DNA of 64,000 nt from Bradyrhizobium sp. WSM471. GTDB lineage: Bacteria > Pseudomonadota > Alphaproteobacteria > Rhizobiales > Xanthobacteraceae. How positions within the stretch are numbered: the stretch's first letter is position 1; each line of letters starts with the position of its first letter. Of this stretch, positions 37,469 to 46,759 are shown piece after piece. The notes beneath the pieces were generated by a model, which worked only from the letters and a program-made list of their open reading frames with translations, did not search any database and was not told the DNA's origin. Position numbers and translations under genes: made by a program. The DNA lies in the NCBI RefSeq assembly GCF_000244915.1, contig NZ_CM001442.1, forward strand, positions 4,030,001 through 4,094,000. Direction: 5' to 3'.

Positions 37469-40444
37469 ATGAACATGCACACGAAAGCTGCCGATGTCGT
37501 ATCGAAGAGCTTGGCGCAGGCGCCGGCGTTCATCGAGCGACAGTTTCCGGTGAACAGAGTGTCGGCCGAGGTCCACAAGGAACGCAAGGCGATCCACGGC
37601 CAGATTCTGACGTCGCTCGGCTCCTATTGGAAGGGCAGGAAGCCGCTGCTGCTGGTGCGGGCGTCCATTCTTGGCTGCCTCTTGCCGGCGACCGACAAGC
37701 CGCTTCAGGATCTCCGTGTGTTCCTGCTTCTCATGGGGATGGATGATCGCAGCATCGCCAAGCGCATGAAGGCAATCAAGCCAGCGAACATCGACCCGAC
37801 CTGGCCGCGGTACGCCGAACTGGTCGCCGAAGGTTCAAAGCCTTCGTGGAGGGGCGATCTTTCGAAGGAAGATCGCCAGTCTCTCATCCGTGAGTGGTTT
37901 TCCGGGTTGCCGTTCAGCCAACGCCTCGCGCTGAGTCTTCGCCCCGACGAATGCGAGGAAGATCTCCACGGGGGCATCTGGGAGGAGGTCAACGCCCATC
38001 TCGGGACCACCTCCAACAGCCTGCCGGAGTTGGTCCAGCAGCTCGGGGTCATGCGTTTCGGTCATTCGCCGCGCGTCGCCGATTTGTTTGCGGGCGGCGG
38101 GTCCATTCCTTTCGAAGCCGCGCGGATCGGCTGCGATGCGGTCGCGACCGATCTCAATCCGATCGCTTGCATGTTGAACTGGGGAGCGTTCAACATCATC
38201 GGCGGAGGCGAGGCCGCACGTCTCTTGTTGGCCGACGCCCAGCAGAAAGTCGTCGAGGCTATCGAAGCTAAGCTTGACGAGCTCGGGGTCGAAACTGACG
38301 CGAGCGGTCGCCGGGCGAAGGCGTACCTTTATTGCGTCGAAGTGACCTGCCCGAAGACTAAGTATCGCGTGCCGCTGGCGCCGTCTTGGGTTATTTCGAA
38401 GAACCTGCGGACCATCGCGAAGTTGGTGCCGCGGCCTGAAAAGAAGACATACGACATCGAGATCGTCACCGGCGCCACCGACAAGCAGCTCGAGGCCGCC
38501 GAGAAGGCCGGAACGCTGATCGACGAGCGGGTCGTTCACCCCGCTAACCCCGATCGGGAAGGGGTCGCGCTTTCCGTTATCCGAGGCGACCGCAAGGGGG
38601 ACGCCGGCGAGAACGTGAACCTTCTGCGCAAGTGGAATCGCGAGGACGTTGTTCCGCGCAAGGACGACGTCTTCGGAGAACGACTCTACTGCATTCAGTG
38701 GATGCGCGATGGCGCGACCGAGGCCGAAGGTGACGACGACCTGGACGCGGCTTCAACCTTCTACGCTGCCCCCACGAAGCGAGACCTGGCGTCGGAAGCC
38801 AAGGTGACCCGAATCGTGCAGGAGTCGCTGGCCGATTGGCAGAAGCGCGGGCTTGTGCCCGACCAAGTCATCGCCCCCGGCGAGAAGACGGACGAACCGA
38901 TCCGCACGCGCGGATGGACGCACTGGCATCACCTGTTCCTGCCGCGGCATTTGCTTTTCGGAGCGCTGGCTCTCGAGGAGATTGCAGCGATCAAGGATCC
39001 TTTCGTCAAGGGCTCTCTCTTGATCGGCTTTTGTCGCACTCTCAACTACATGTCCAGATTGACCCAATGGTTGACGCGCAAGAAGCCGGAGAACGCCGCC
39101 GGCGGCTTCTCGGACGTCGTAAACCACGTCTTCTATAACCAGGCCCTAAATACGTTCTATAATTTCGGTTGCAGGGCTTCGGTGGGCCTCCTGCCCAGCA
39201 TGAAGAAGGCGTTTCCGTCGATTGGTCTTCCAGGGACCGGGCGGGTATCGACCCGCGAAGCGAGCGCGATCGATACCGAAAGTGACATCTACGTCACCGA
39301 TCCGCCTTACGCGGACGCGGTGAACTACCATGAAATCACGGAGTTCTTCATCGCCTGGGCGAGGAAGCTTGGCCGGAAAGTCTTCCCAGATTTTATCTGG
39401 GACTCGCGCCGCGAACTCGCGATCAAAGGGGTCGACGAGAAGTTCAGAACCGACATGGTCGGCGCCTACAAGGCGATGGCGGCGCACATGCCCGACAACG
39501 GGATCCAGGTGGTCATGTTCACCCACCAGGATGCTGGGGTATGGGCGGATCTCGCCGCGATCATGTGGGCCGCCGGCCTCCGCGTCACGGCCGCCTGGAA
39601 CGTGATCACGGAGACCGAGAGCTCCACTAAGAAGGGTAATTACGTCCAAGGCACGATTCTTCTGGTGGTGAGAAAGCGACTGGAAAAGCACAATGGCCGC
39701 CGGATGGACATCGAGGGTGAGATCGAAGACGAGGTGAAGGCCCAGCTTCGGTCGCTCAATGCCATCGATGAAGAATGGCGTGCCGAACGTCTCTATACCG
39801 ACGGCGACCTCCAACTGGCCGCCTACGCCGCGGCGCTGCGGGTCATCACCTCCTATGAGACGATCGACAAGCAGGATGTCGGATCGGATGTGTTCCGGAA
39901 GCTCGCCAAGGGCGAGAAGACCGTCATCAGGGATCTCATCGAGTACGCCGCCTCGGTGGCGAACAACATGTTGGTGCCGGAAGGTTTCCAGCCTTCGCTT
40001 TGGCGAGACCTGGACTCGGCGTCTCGTTTCTACGTCCGGATGCTCGACATGGAGCACAAGGGCATCAGCAAGTTCGCAGATTTCGAGAACTTCGCGAAGA
40101 CGTTCGCGCTATCGTCCTATCAGCAATTGATGGGAGCTACCCAAGCAAACAAAGCTTCTCTCGCCGGCGCCGGCCGACTTGAGGGCAAGCACATGGAGCC
40201 CGGAGGGTTCGGAGAAACCCCTCTGCGCCGGGTTCTTTTCGCCGTGTTCAAGACGATGCAGAAGGACGACCCCAAGATCGGCCTTTCCTTCCTGAAGACC
40301 GAGTTTGGCCAAGACTATTGGACGGCGCGGCTCACCCTCGCCGACATGGCCAGCTATCTCTCGGCCAAGACCGTTCGGACCCGGCCAGACGAGAGCGCGG
40401 CAGCCAATCTGGTCGCAGAAGCTCTTCGCGTCGACAGGCTCTGA
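37469..40444 (+). CDS. Anti-phage DUF1156 DNA methyltransferase
   Basis: 991 residues from the ATG at 37469, which has AAGGG at the right distance; ATG 37463 is the alternative. The SAM-binding motif is VADLFAGGGSIPFEAARIG (about 203-221) and the catalytic motif is TDPPYADAVNYHEI (Asp-Pro-Pro-Tyr, about 611-614), characteristic of an amino-methyltransferase (N6-adenine or N4-cytosine). The N-terminal DUF1156-type helical region includes VSKSLAQAPAFIERQFPVNRV. It likely marks host DNA as self. It ends 3 bp before the helicase gene. Confidence 0.87.
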   Translation: MNMHTKAADVVSKSLAQAPAFIERQFPVNRVSAEVHKERKAIHGQILTSLGSYWKGRKPLLLVRASILGCLLPATDKPLQDLRVFLLLMGMDDRSIAKRMKAIKPANIDPTWPRYAELVAEGSKPSWRGDLSKEDRQSLIREWFSGLPFSQRLALSLRPDECEEDLHGGIWEEVNAHLGTTSNSLPELVQQLGVMRFGHSPRVADLFAGGGSIPFEAARIGCDAVATDLNPIACMLNWGAFNIIGGGEAARLLLADAQQKVVEAIEAKLDELGVETDASGRRAKAYLYCVEVTCPKTKYRVPLAPSWVISKNLRTIAKLVPRPEKKTYDIEIVTGATDKQLEAAEKAGTLIDERVVHPANPDREGVALSVIRGDRKGDAGENVNLLRKWNREDVVPRKDDVFGERLYCIQWMRDGATEAEGDDDLDAASTFYAAPTKRDLASEAKVTRIVQESLADWQKRGLVPDQVIAPGEKTDEPIRTRGWTHWHHLFLPRHLLFGALALEEIAAIKDPFVKGSLLIGFCRTLNYMSRLTQWLTRKKPENAAGGFSDVVNHVFYNQALNTFYNFGCRASVGLLPSMKKAFPSIGLPGTGRVSTREASAIDTESDIYVTDPPYADAVNYHEITEFFIAWARKLGRKVFPDFIWDSRRELAIKGVDEKFRTDMVGAYKAMAAHMPDNGIQVVMFTHQDAGVWADLAAIMWAAGLRVTAAWNVITETESSTKKGNYVQGTILLVVRKRLEKHNGRRMDIEGEIEDEVKAQLRSLNAIDEEWRAERLYTDGDLQLAAYAAALRVITSYETIDKQDVGSDVFRKLAKGEKTVIRDLIEYAASVANNMLVPEGFQPSLWRDLDSASRFYVRMLDMEHKGISKFADFENFAKTFALSSYQQLMGATQANKASLAGAGRLEGKHMEPGGFGETPLRRVLFAVFKTMQKDDPKIGLSFLKTEFGQDYWTARLTLADMASYLSAKTVRTRPDESAAANLVAEALRVDRL

Positions 40445-40447
40445 CCG

Positions 40448-43210
40448 ATGGCGGTGCAGCGATTCTCTTCCCGTCGCACGCCGCTACATGAGGTCCTTTC
40501 GGAGCGCCTCAAGCGGGCGAAGCGGTACGACCGCATCGCCGGTTATTTCAGGTCCTCCCTCCTTGACGTGGTCGGCGAGGAACTGGCCGCGCTCGATGAG
40601 ATCAGGGTCGTCTGCAACGGCGAACTTGACCCGGCCGACGTGGCAGCGGCGAAGGTGGCCAAGGCCGCCAAGGAAGGCAACGACGCCGTCGCCAAGACCT
40701 TGGTCTCGCTGTGGCAGGGCACCGAGGACTCTGTCGATGCTCATCTGAAGCGAGATCGTTACGAAAAGCTCCACGATCTTTTGGCTTCCGGACGGCTGAA
40801 GGTCCGGATCCTGCCGCGGGGTGGGTCGGTCTTCGTGCATGGGAAGGCCGGCGTCGTCTACTTCGCCGACGGCACCACGACCGCCTTCGTCGGCAGCATG
40901 AACGACAGCGTGTCGGGGCTCCGGGACTCCTACGAAATTCTCTGGGAGGACGAGGATCCGGAAGCGACCGAATGGGTTCGAGACGAGTTCGAGTATTTCT
41001 GGAACCACCCTAATGCAATCGATCTTCCCGATGCCGTGATCAAACATGTCGGGGCGATCGCGAAGCGTTCCGAATATCGTTCCATCGAGGAGGCCCGCGA
41101 GGCCGAGACCGGTCTGGTGCCGCCGGCCGCCATCTTGGCCGACCGACCGGTCTACAAAGGCGGCCAGATACTCCGCGCTTGGCAGAAGCGGTTCGTACAG
41201 ACCTGCGTCGACGATTGGAAGATCTACGGTAAGGCCCGCTTCATCATCGCAGACGACGTGGGGCTCGGCAAAACGCTGTCCATGGCTGCGGCGGCCATCG
41301 TCCTCTCCATCTTGTCGAGCAAGCCTGTCCTGATCTTGGCGCCGGCGACGCTGACCTGGCAGTGGCAGGACGAGATCATGGACATGCTCGGCGTCCCGTC
41401 CGCCGTATGGTCGTCCAGCGACAAACAATGGATTGATCCGAAGGGATTCCCGCTGACGATCAAGGGCGATCGCGATCAAGTGGACCGCTGTCCAATGCGC
41501 ATCGGCATCGTCTCGACTGGTCTGATCATCAACGGCGACGAGGAAGGTGAGCGCGGAATACTGTCCAAAAAATCGTTCGGCGTGCTGATCCTGGACGAAG
41601 GACATAAGGCCAGAGCCAATCGTCGAGGCGAAAGCCTGGATGCGGAGAGCTACAATGCCCTCATGACTTTCATGCGCCACATGGCGGCTGCAGCGGACAA
41701 TGTCATCGTCGGCACCGCCACTCCCATTCAACTTCAGGCAGTCGAGCTGTGGGATCTGGTCAGCATGATCGCGCAGGGCGCGGCCCATGTGCTTGGTCTC
41801 AGCCCTTCCCCTTGGGCTAAGCCGGAATCCATTGAGTACCTCACTGGGCGCCGGCCATGGCCGACCGAGCCCGACGCCCAATGGGAGCTTCTGAAAAATC
41901 CGCTGCCACCTGCGGGGGAGGGGGGCGTATTCCGCGAGATCCGGACTGCCCGTCGGCTGGCGCCCGGCGAGGTCAGGGGACCGCGCTTTGAGGTGTTGCC
42001 GCCCAGCCTGCGGAGCACAATTGGTCGCAGCTTCCAGAGCCTGGTCGAACGCGCCAATCCGATATTTCGTCGGGTCGTCCGGCGCTCGCGCCGGATGCTG
42101 GAACAGCGCGGGTTGCTCAAGGCGATCGCTGTCGAGGTCCATCCGTCCCACAAGGACGAGCTTCCCAGCGAGCTTTTCTCCGGGCAGGGGCTCTCGATGG
42201 GCTTTGCCTTCGAGCAGGCCTATACGAAGGCGTTGGAGTTTTGTGAGCTCTACGCCAGCGCGCGGCCGCGGGCCGGTTTCATGAAGACGATTTTGTTGAG
42301 GCGCATCGGGTCGTCCGTGCAGGCGGGCTTGAACACCGCGGCCGCGCTTCTGCGATCGGGCGAACCGTCTTCCTTGGATGGCGACACCACCGACGACCTC
42401 TTCAAGGAGGACCGCGCCAAGATCCCCCTGACGTCGGCGGAAAGGGCGGTTCTGGAGGAAGTTCAGAGAAATCTTGAGATCGTCAAGCACGGGGCGGAGC
42501 AGGACCCCAAGCTGTCCGTAATCCTACACTACCTCCGGAACATGCGTTGGTTGGAGACGCATGGTTCCATCATCTTCAGTCAGTATTTCGACACGGCAGA
42601 ATGGGTGGCGACCTCCTTAGCAGCCGAGTTCCCGAAGGAGCCGATCGGCCTCTATGCCGGCCACGGCAACTCGTTCGTCTACCAGGCGGGGCAGCGCATC
42701 TACGCGGAGCGCGAGCTCATCAAGGAGAAGGTCAAGAACGACGATATTCGGCTGCTGGTCGCCACCGACGCCGCTTGCGAGGGGCTCAATCTGCAGCGGC
42801 TCGGGAGCCAGATGAACGTCGACATGCCATGGAATCCGTCCCGCATCGAGCAGCGAAAGGGGCGCATCCAGCGCATCGGCCAGTTGCGGGACGTCATCCA
42901 TGTCGTGAACATGCGCTACGCCGGCACGGTCGAGGACGACGTGTATTCCGTTCTGTCGGAACGGTTGGGCGATATCTTCGCCGTGCTGGGCCAATTGCCC
43001 GATTCATTCGAAGACGCCTGGGTGGAGGCCGTTCTCAAGGACCGTGAAGCCGTCCGCTATTTCCCGCAACGGGTCGAGACGATCAGCTCTCCGATGGAGA
43101 AGCGCTACTGGAACGACGTGGCCGACGACGCCGGCCTCGACTGGGAGTTCACGGAAAAGGTGCTCTCGGCTCACGACATCGAAGCGCACATGCGTCAGGG
43201 ATGGCGGTAG
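40448..43210 (+). CDS. PLD-domain SNF2 helicase (anti-phage)
   Basis: 920 residues. The N-terminal domain is phospholipase D-like: FVHGKAGVVYFADGTTTAFVGSMNDS holds the HxK and GSxN residues (His131, Lys133, Ser150, Asn152), so nuclease activity is possible. A SNF2/superfamily-2 helicase follows: Walker A ADDVGLGKT (268-276), DEGH box (Asp383-His386), GTATP, then ATDAACEGLNLQRLG and the RIQRIGQ motif VI. It ends in a winged-like C-terminus. Enzymes of this type translocate on double-stranded DNA and may cut unmodified phage DNA. It stops 15 bp before the convergent Cap3. Confidence 0.88.
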   Translation: MAVQRFSSRRTPLHEVLSERLKRAKRYDRIAGYFRSSLLDVVGEELAALDEIRVVCNGELDPADVAAAKVAKAAKEGNDAVAKTLVSLWQGTEDSVDAHLKRDRYEKLHDLLASGRLKVRILPRGGSVFVHGKAGVVYFADGTTTAFVGSMNDSVSGLRDSYEILWEDEDPEATEWVRDEFEYFWNHPNAIDLPDAVIKHVGAIAKRSEYRSIEEAREAETGLVPPAAILADRPVYKGGQILRAWQKRFVQTCVDDWKIYGKARFIIADDVGLGKTLSMAAAAIVLSILSSKPVLILAPATLTWQWQDEIMDMLGVPSAVWSSSDKQWIDPKGFPLTIKGDRDQVDRCPMRIGIVSTGLIINGDEEGERGILSKKSFGVLILDEGHKARANRRGESLDAESYNALMTFMRHMAAAADNVIVGTATPIQLQAVELWDLVSMIAQGAAHVLGLSPSPWAKPESIEYLTGRRPWPTEPDAQWELLKNPLPPAGEGGVFREIRTARRLAPGEVRGPRFEVLPPSLRSTIGRSFQSLVERANPIFRRVVRRSRRMLEQRGLLKAIAVEVHPSHKDELPSELFSGQGLSMGFAFEQAYTKALEFCELYASARPRAGFMKTILLRRIGSSVQAGLNTAAALLRSGEPSSLDGDTTDDLFKEDRAKIPLTSAERAVLEEVQRNLEIVKHGAEQDPKLSVILHYLRNMRWLETHGSIIFSQYFDTAEWVATSLAAEFPKEPIGLYAGHGNSFVYQAGQRIYAERELIKEKVKNDDIRLLVATDAACEGLNLQRLGSQMNVDMPWNPSRIEQRKGRIQRIGQLRDVIHVVNMRYAGTVEDDVYSVLSERLGDIFAVLGQLPDSFEDAWVEAVLKDREAVRYFPQRVETISSPMEKRYWNDVADDAGLDWEFTEKVLSAHDIEAHMRQGWR

Positions 43211-43225
43211 CAAAAAAGTGGTCAT

Positions 43226-43750
43226 TCACCTCAGTCGTGCAGGACAGACGAGGGGCGCGCCAGCGGGCGGATAAGGGCCGGCAACTTTTGACGCAGCCAA
43301 CCGGTGAACTGCTTCGCCGTCACACACGGACACGAACAGGCCGTCGCGGATCGAAACTCGACCGACGATGATCATGACAAACCCCCCGAGACCATGATTG
43401 GAGCGTCGCACGCACTCGGCCGTGTTCCTGATGTCGACCTGCGACGGCGACGCGCGGTGTTCGGGGTGGGTATGCCAGCAGCCAACAAAATGCAGGTCAC
43501 GTCGGAATCTCTCCTCGATTTCCAGTCGCTCGGCCTGGATATCGGGCGAATAGGAGTATCGGCCCCTCCGGTCGCCCCGGCGGGGGCCCGTAGCCTCGAC
43601 GACGTCGATGAGCGGAAGATCGAAGCGTGCGAACAGGAGTCCACCGGCTTCCCGGTGCCATGGTCGCATTTGGCGGTTACGGTCGAAATGTCGGATCACG
43701 GAAGCATCCAGCCGCAGCGACTGCCCGGAAGCACCGATCTCGAACTCCAT
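43226..43750 (-). CDS. cap3: CBASS Cap3 JAMM deconjugase
   Basis: 174 residues from the ATG at 43750, which overlaps the Cap2 stop as TGATG. The JAMM metallopeptidase motif is complete: Glu34 (WHREAGGLLF), then HTHPEHRASPSQVD with His93, His95 and Asp106 (HxH-x10-D). In type II CBASS, Cap3 is a JAMM isopeptidase that removes or limits Cap2-mediated attachment of the CD-NTase C-terminus to targets. It is the last gene of the operon and meets the helicase gene head-on at the 3' ends. Confidence 0.88.
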   Translation of the reverse strand: MEFEIGASGQSLRLDASVIRHFDRNRQMRPWHREAGGLLFARFDLPLIDVVEATGPRRGDRRGRYSYSPDIQAERLEIEERFRRDLHFVGCWHTHPEHRASPSQVDIRNTAECVRRSNHGLGGFVMIIVGRVSIRDGLFVSVCDGEAVHRLAASKVAGPYPPAGAPLVCPARLR

Positions 43751-45552
43751 CACGCTGCGCGGACCGCTGCTTCGAGAGGCTGCCCCCATTTGCGCTTCAC
43801 GACCGTGTTGCCCTCAAGCGCATGCGGAGCAATCTGCTGAATTGCAGGGCTCCAACGCCCGCCTGCAGCCGCGAGCTGCTCACCGTCTCCAAGCCAGATG
43901 CGGTGAGTACCGCGGGCATCGCCGATCCCACCAAGGAGGCAATCCAACGCCGCTTTTCCAATGAGAGTGATCACGGAGCCGAGCTCTACGGGGCCATACG
44001 GCGTGAACGCAGCGCCGCAAGCCGGCTCATACATGCGGGGTTCCTGGTCCCATTCCGCCGCCATCAAATAGGGTTCACCAGTCGAATTCACCCCGTCGCG
44101 GAGCCGGCCCGTCGTGGCCGAAGACACGATAACCGCATGTCCGGCGACCGCGTGCGGCTCGGTCCAGCCGTAGACGACCGGGAACTTCATGCCACCAACG
44201 ACGTGCCATTCGTCGAGCATCGACTCGCTGGGCCAATCACCCAAAGCCGAAACTATCAGGTCGACGCCGCCGAGCAGCCCGTCGTTCTCCAGCAGCAGCC
44301 GCTGCACAGCTGCAAAATGCGCCTCAACTTGCATGTGAGGAAGGTCGGTCCGGATGCGTTGCGCGAGTTCGACGGCCTTGCGCCCATTGATTGATCTGAC
44401 GCCGAGCGGGTGCCGCCCGATGTTTGCCGCCTCGATCTTCTGCTGATCGACCAGGATCAGCTTTCCGACGCCGGCGCGGGCTAGGTTGACGGCGACGGGC
44501 GCCCCGACGGAGCCGCAGCCTAAGACGGCAACCGTCGCGTTCCGCAGCTTGGCGAAACGCTCGTCATGGCCGCGTCCGTGGATCCATGACCCATCGGCGC
44601 GATCGACGAGAGCCTTGCCAACCAGGGCCGCCCCGAACAGGCGCGCGTTGAGAATTTGCGCCGGCATCCGGGAAGGTCGGAAGCCCCGAGTAATCGGATC
44701 GCTATTCCGGGATATCCGCGGCCGCTTGACCACGGAGGCAACGATCGCTGGTCCGTTTTCAGTTGCTGCACCGAGGGCGACGAAGATCCGGTCGCGCCCC
44801 GCGCACGCCAGCCTGTCGAGATCGTCCGAGAGGCCATGCTCGGCGACGAGCGCATAGATATCCTTTGCGGTCCGAGGATACTCGGAGGGAAGCGGCACTT
44901 CGTCGAGCCAAACGAAGATGCCATCATGCAGGCGGCGCTCAAAGGAGGACATGGCCGGGTCGAGATTTGCCAGCCAAGCATCGAGCTGACCAGCCTGGTC
45001 GCCGATGACGATCCGCTTGCGGCCCTCCCAGACCTTGATCACCCTCGACGGCGGCGCGGGGTCGAGCACGGACAGTAGGGGCGGATCCAAGTTTTCCGCG
45101 GAGTTCGACCAGTAGGACAGGAATTCCGCTCTGAACTCGGCCTCCACAGCACCGACCTCGCCAAACCTGCCAATCATCTCGCGCGCCATGTTGAGCAACC
45201 CCACGACAGCTCCGAAGGGGTCATCTACGCTAACCGTCGCGTGGCTCGGCAGCACGCACAACAGACCGTCCCTCTCGACGTGAGGCCAGGTCAGAAAGCC
45301 GGGCCGATCGACGAGTGCGACGCGGGCGGGCACGAAAGGAAAGCCAGCGGTAACCAACACGTCGAGCCGACGTACTCGATCAGGAAATTCGATATGATGT
45401 CGCCAACCGGCTACAGCACCGTGGCCGCGATACGTCGACAACTGCGCTGCCGACAGCCTCTCGGCTCGCTCGCCGCACGCCCACCACCGGGCCTCGACCT
45501 CATTGAGGGCCGAGTTGAACCGGTCGGGGAGAGCTTTGAGGCCCTCAGGCAT
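43750..45552 (-). CDS. cap2: CBASS Cap2, E2-E1 fusion
   Basis: 600 residues from the ATG at 45552, overlapping the CD-NTase stop by 8 bp. The N-terminal E2-like domain has HVERDGLLCVLPS (Cys99, the E2 active Cys). The central and C-terminal ThiF/E1-like region carries the adenylation P-loop VAVLGCGSVGAPVAV (about 342-354) and the likely E1 Cys512 (YEPACGAAF). Cap2 activates and transfers the C-terminus of the CD-NTase in a ubiquitin-like reaction, priming it for cyclic nucleotide synthesis. Confidence 0.9.
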   Translation of the reverse strand: MPEGLKALPDRFNSALNEVEARWWACGERAERLSAAQLSTYRGHGAVAGWRHHIEFPDRVRRLDVLVTAGFPFVPARVALVDRPGFLTWPHVERDGLLCVLPSHATVSVDDPFGAVVGLLNMAREMIGRFGEVGAVEAEFRAEFLSYWSNSAENLDPPLLSVLDPAPPSRVIKVWEGRKRIVIGDQAGQLDAWLANLDPAMSSFERRLHDGIFVWLDEVPLPSEYPRTAKDIYALVAEHGLSDDLDRLACAGRDRIFVALGAATENGPAIVASVVKRPRISRNSDPITRGFRPSRMPAQILNARLFGAALVGKALVDRADGSWIHGRGHDERFAKLRNATVAVLGCGSVGAPVAVNLARAGVGKLILVDQQKIEAANIGRHPLGVRSINGRKAVELAQRIRTDLPHMQVEAHFAAVQRLLLENDGLLGGVDLIVSALGDWPSESMLDEWHVVGGMKFPVVYGWTEPHAVAGHAVIVSSATTGRLRDGVNSTGEPYLMAAEWDQEPRMYEPACGAAFTPYGPVELGSVITLIGKAALDCLLGGIGDARGTHRIWLGDGEQLAAAGGRWSPAIQQIAPHALEGNTVVKRKWGQPLEAAVRAA

Positions 45553-46747
45553 TCCGCCGATCCCCGTGCAGCTGGACGGCGGAGCTCCGGGCCTGCGCCT
45601 CGTTGCGAACCAGTCCACCGGTCAGGATCGTGGGCGCCCCGGGACCACGTGTGGCACGCTTCTTCGCGCGATCGGCCATGCCGAGACCGACACCCTTCGC
45701 CAGATGCTCGGCGATCAACTGCTCGTTGGACAACACGGCTACGTACTCGAAGTCCTTCCGAGCCTGAGCGAGCCACTGGTAAAAGGCGGCCTTGCGCTCC
45801 GGGCACTTGCTCCATTTGTCGGCGAAGTTCTCCGACCGGTCGCTCGGATTGGCGATCAGGACCTCACCACCACCCCGCTGCACGATGTAGCGGTCCATCC
45901 CGCGGAGAATGGAGAATAGTGCGTCCGCGATCTTCCGCTCGCCGCCATAGGCGTGGGCGGCCAGAGTAGTCAGGATTACGGAGATCGGCCGCTCGTCGAA
46001 ACGGTCGGCGAAAGCGATGTCACGGTGGCGCTTGAGAATCATTACCGCGCGCTGCAGGGGTGTCCGTAACTTGTAGTCGGGCATGGGCTCGGTGCTGTCC
46101 AAAGCGACACTCCGGCCCTGTTCGCGCCCCTTTGCCATGCAGGAACGGAACCAGTCCAGATATCCCCTCGGGTTAGACCGCGGCCAGTCCTGCGAGATCA
46201 TCCTATAGGTGGGATGATCGACGTCTGTGATGGCGATCGCGGTGCCGGCGAAAGCCGCATCGAGACCAATTCTCTCCAAGCGTGACCGCTGGTCGGCGGC
46301 ATTCGGAATGCCCGGCGTGACGTCCATGTGGAACTGCGCGCCATCCGCGTACACCAGCGTCCAACAGCGGCGGCGTTCCTCGACCGGATTCTTCATGCTC
46401 TGGCTGGCGGCATAAGACCGGATTTCCTGGCCAAGCCGACGCTTCAGCTCCGCCTGGCTGATCTGGCCCTTGGTCAGGTTACGAAATTCGCAGACGGCGT
46501 CCACGTCGTAGTGCTCGTCATCGCTGATCGGCGGAATCGCCGTCCCGAGCCCGAACGATCCCTGGACATGCACCTGCGGATCGAACTGGCGGATGCTCGA
46601 CACAGACCGGTTGAGCCAATCACCGAGGGAGCGGTAACTTGTCTCGGCTTGTTCGTATCGATATTGCGGAATCTCAAGCTCCTCAGCGAGGGCTTCGAGA
46701 GTTTTTGCGGCTTCGTCGGTGGTGGGGAAACGCGTCTGGACGTTCAT
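45545..46747 (-). CDS. CBASS cyclic oligonucleotide synthase (CD-NTase)
   Basis: 400 residues from the ATG at 46747 with GGAG 9 bases upstream; a TTG at 46759 is only the ribosome-binding-site region. The nucleotidyltransferase core has GSFGLGTAI (GS at 63-64), HYDVDAVCEF (Asp81, Asp83) and the third acid in FHMDVTPG (Asp142). This is the G-S-x...D-x-D...D signature of CD-NTases, which make 2'-5' and/or 3'-5' cyclic di- or trinucleotides on phage infection. The C-terminus (GDRRNA) would be the Cap2 substrate. The clade and product are not determinable from this view. Confidence 0.9.
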   Translation of the reverse strand: MNVQTRFPTTDEAAKTLEALAEELEIPQYRYEQAETSYRSLGDWLNRSVSSIRQFDPQVHVQGSFGLGTAIPPISDDEHYDVDAVCEFRNLTKGQISQAELKRRLGQEIRSYAASQSMKNPVEERRRCWTLVYADGAQFHMDVTPGIPNAADQRSRLERIGLDAAFAGTAIAITDVDHPTYRMISQDWPRSNPRGYLDWFRSCMAKGREQGRSVALDSTEPMPDYKLRTPLQRAVMILKRHRDIAFADRFDERPISVILTTLAAHAYGGERKIADALFSILRGMDRYIVQRGGGEVLIANPSDRSENFADKWSKCPERKAAFYQWLAQARKDFEYVAVLSNEQLIAEHLAKGVGLGMADRAKKRATRGPGAPTILTGGLVRNEAQARSSAVQLHGDRRNA

Positions 46748-46759
46748 TTTGAGCTCCAA

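Noticed and set aside
33635..43210. Canonical BREX or DISARM system
   Set aside because: No PglZ, BrxA, BrxL, DrmA or DrmB-like (DUF1998) gene is present. Only the DUF499 and DUF1156 families are shared with BREX-like loci.
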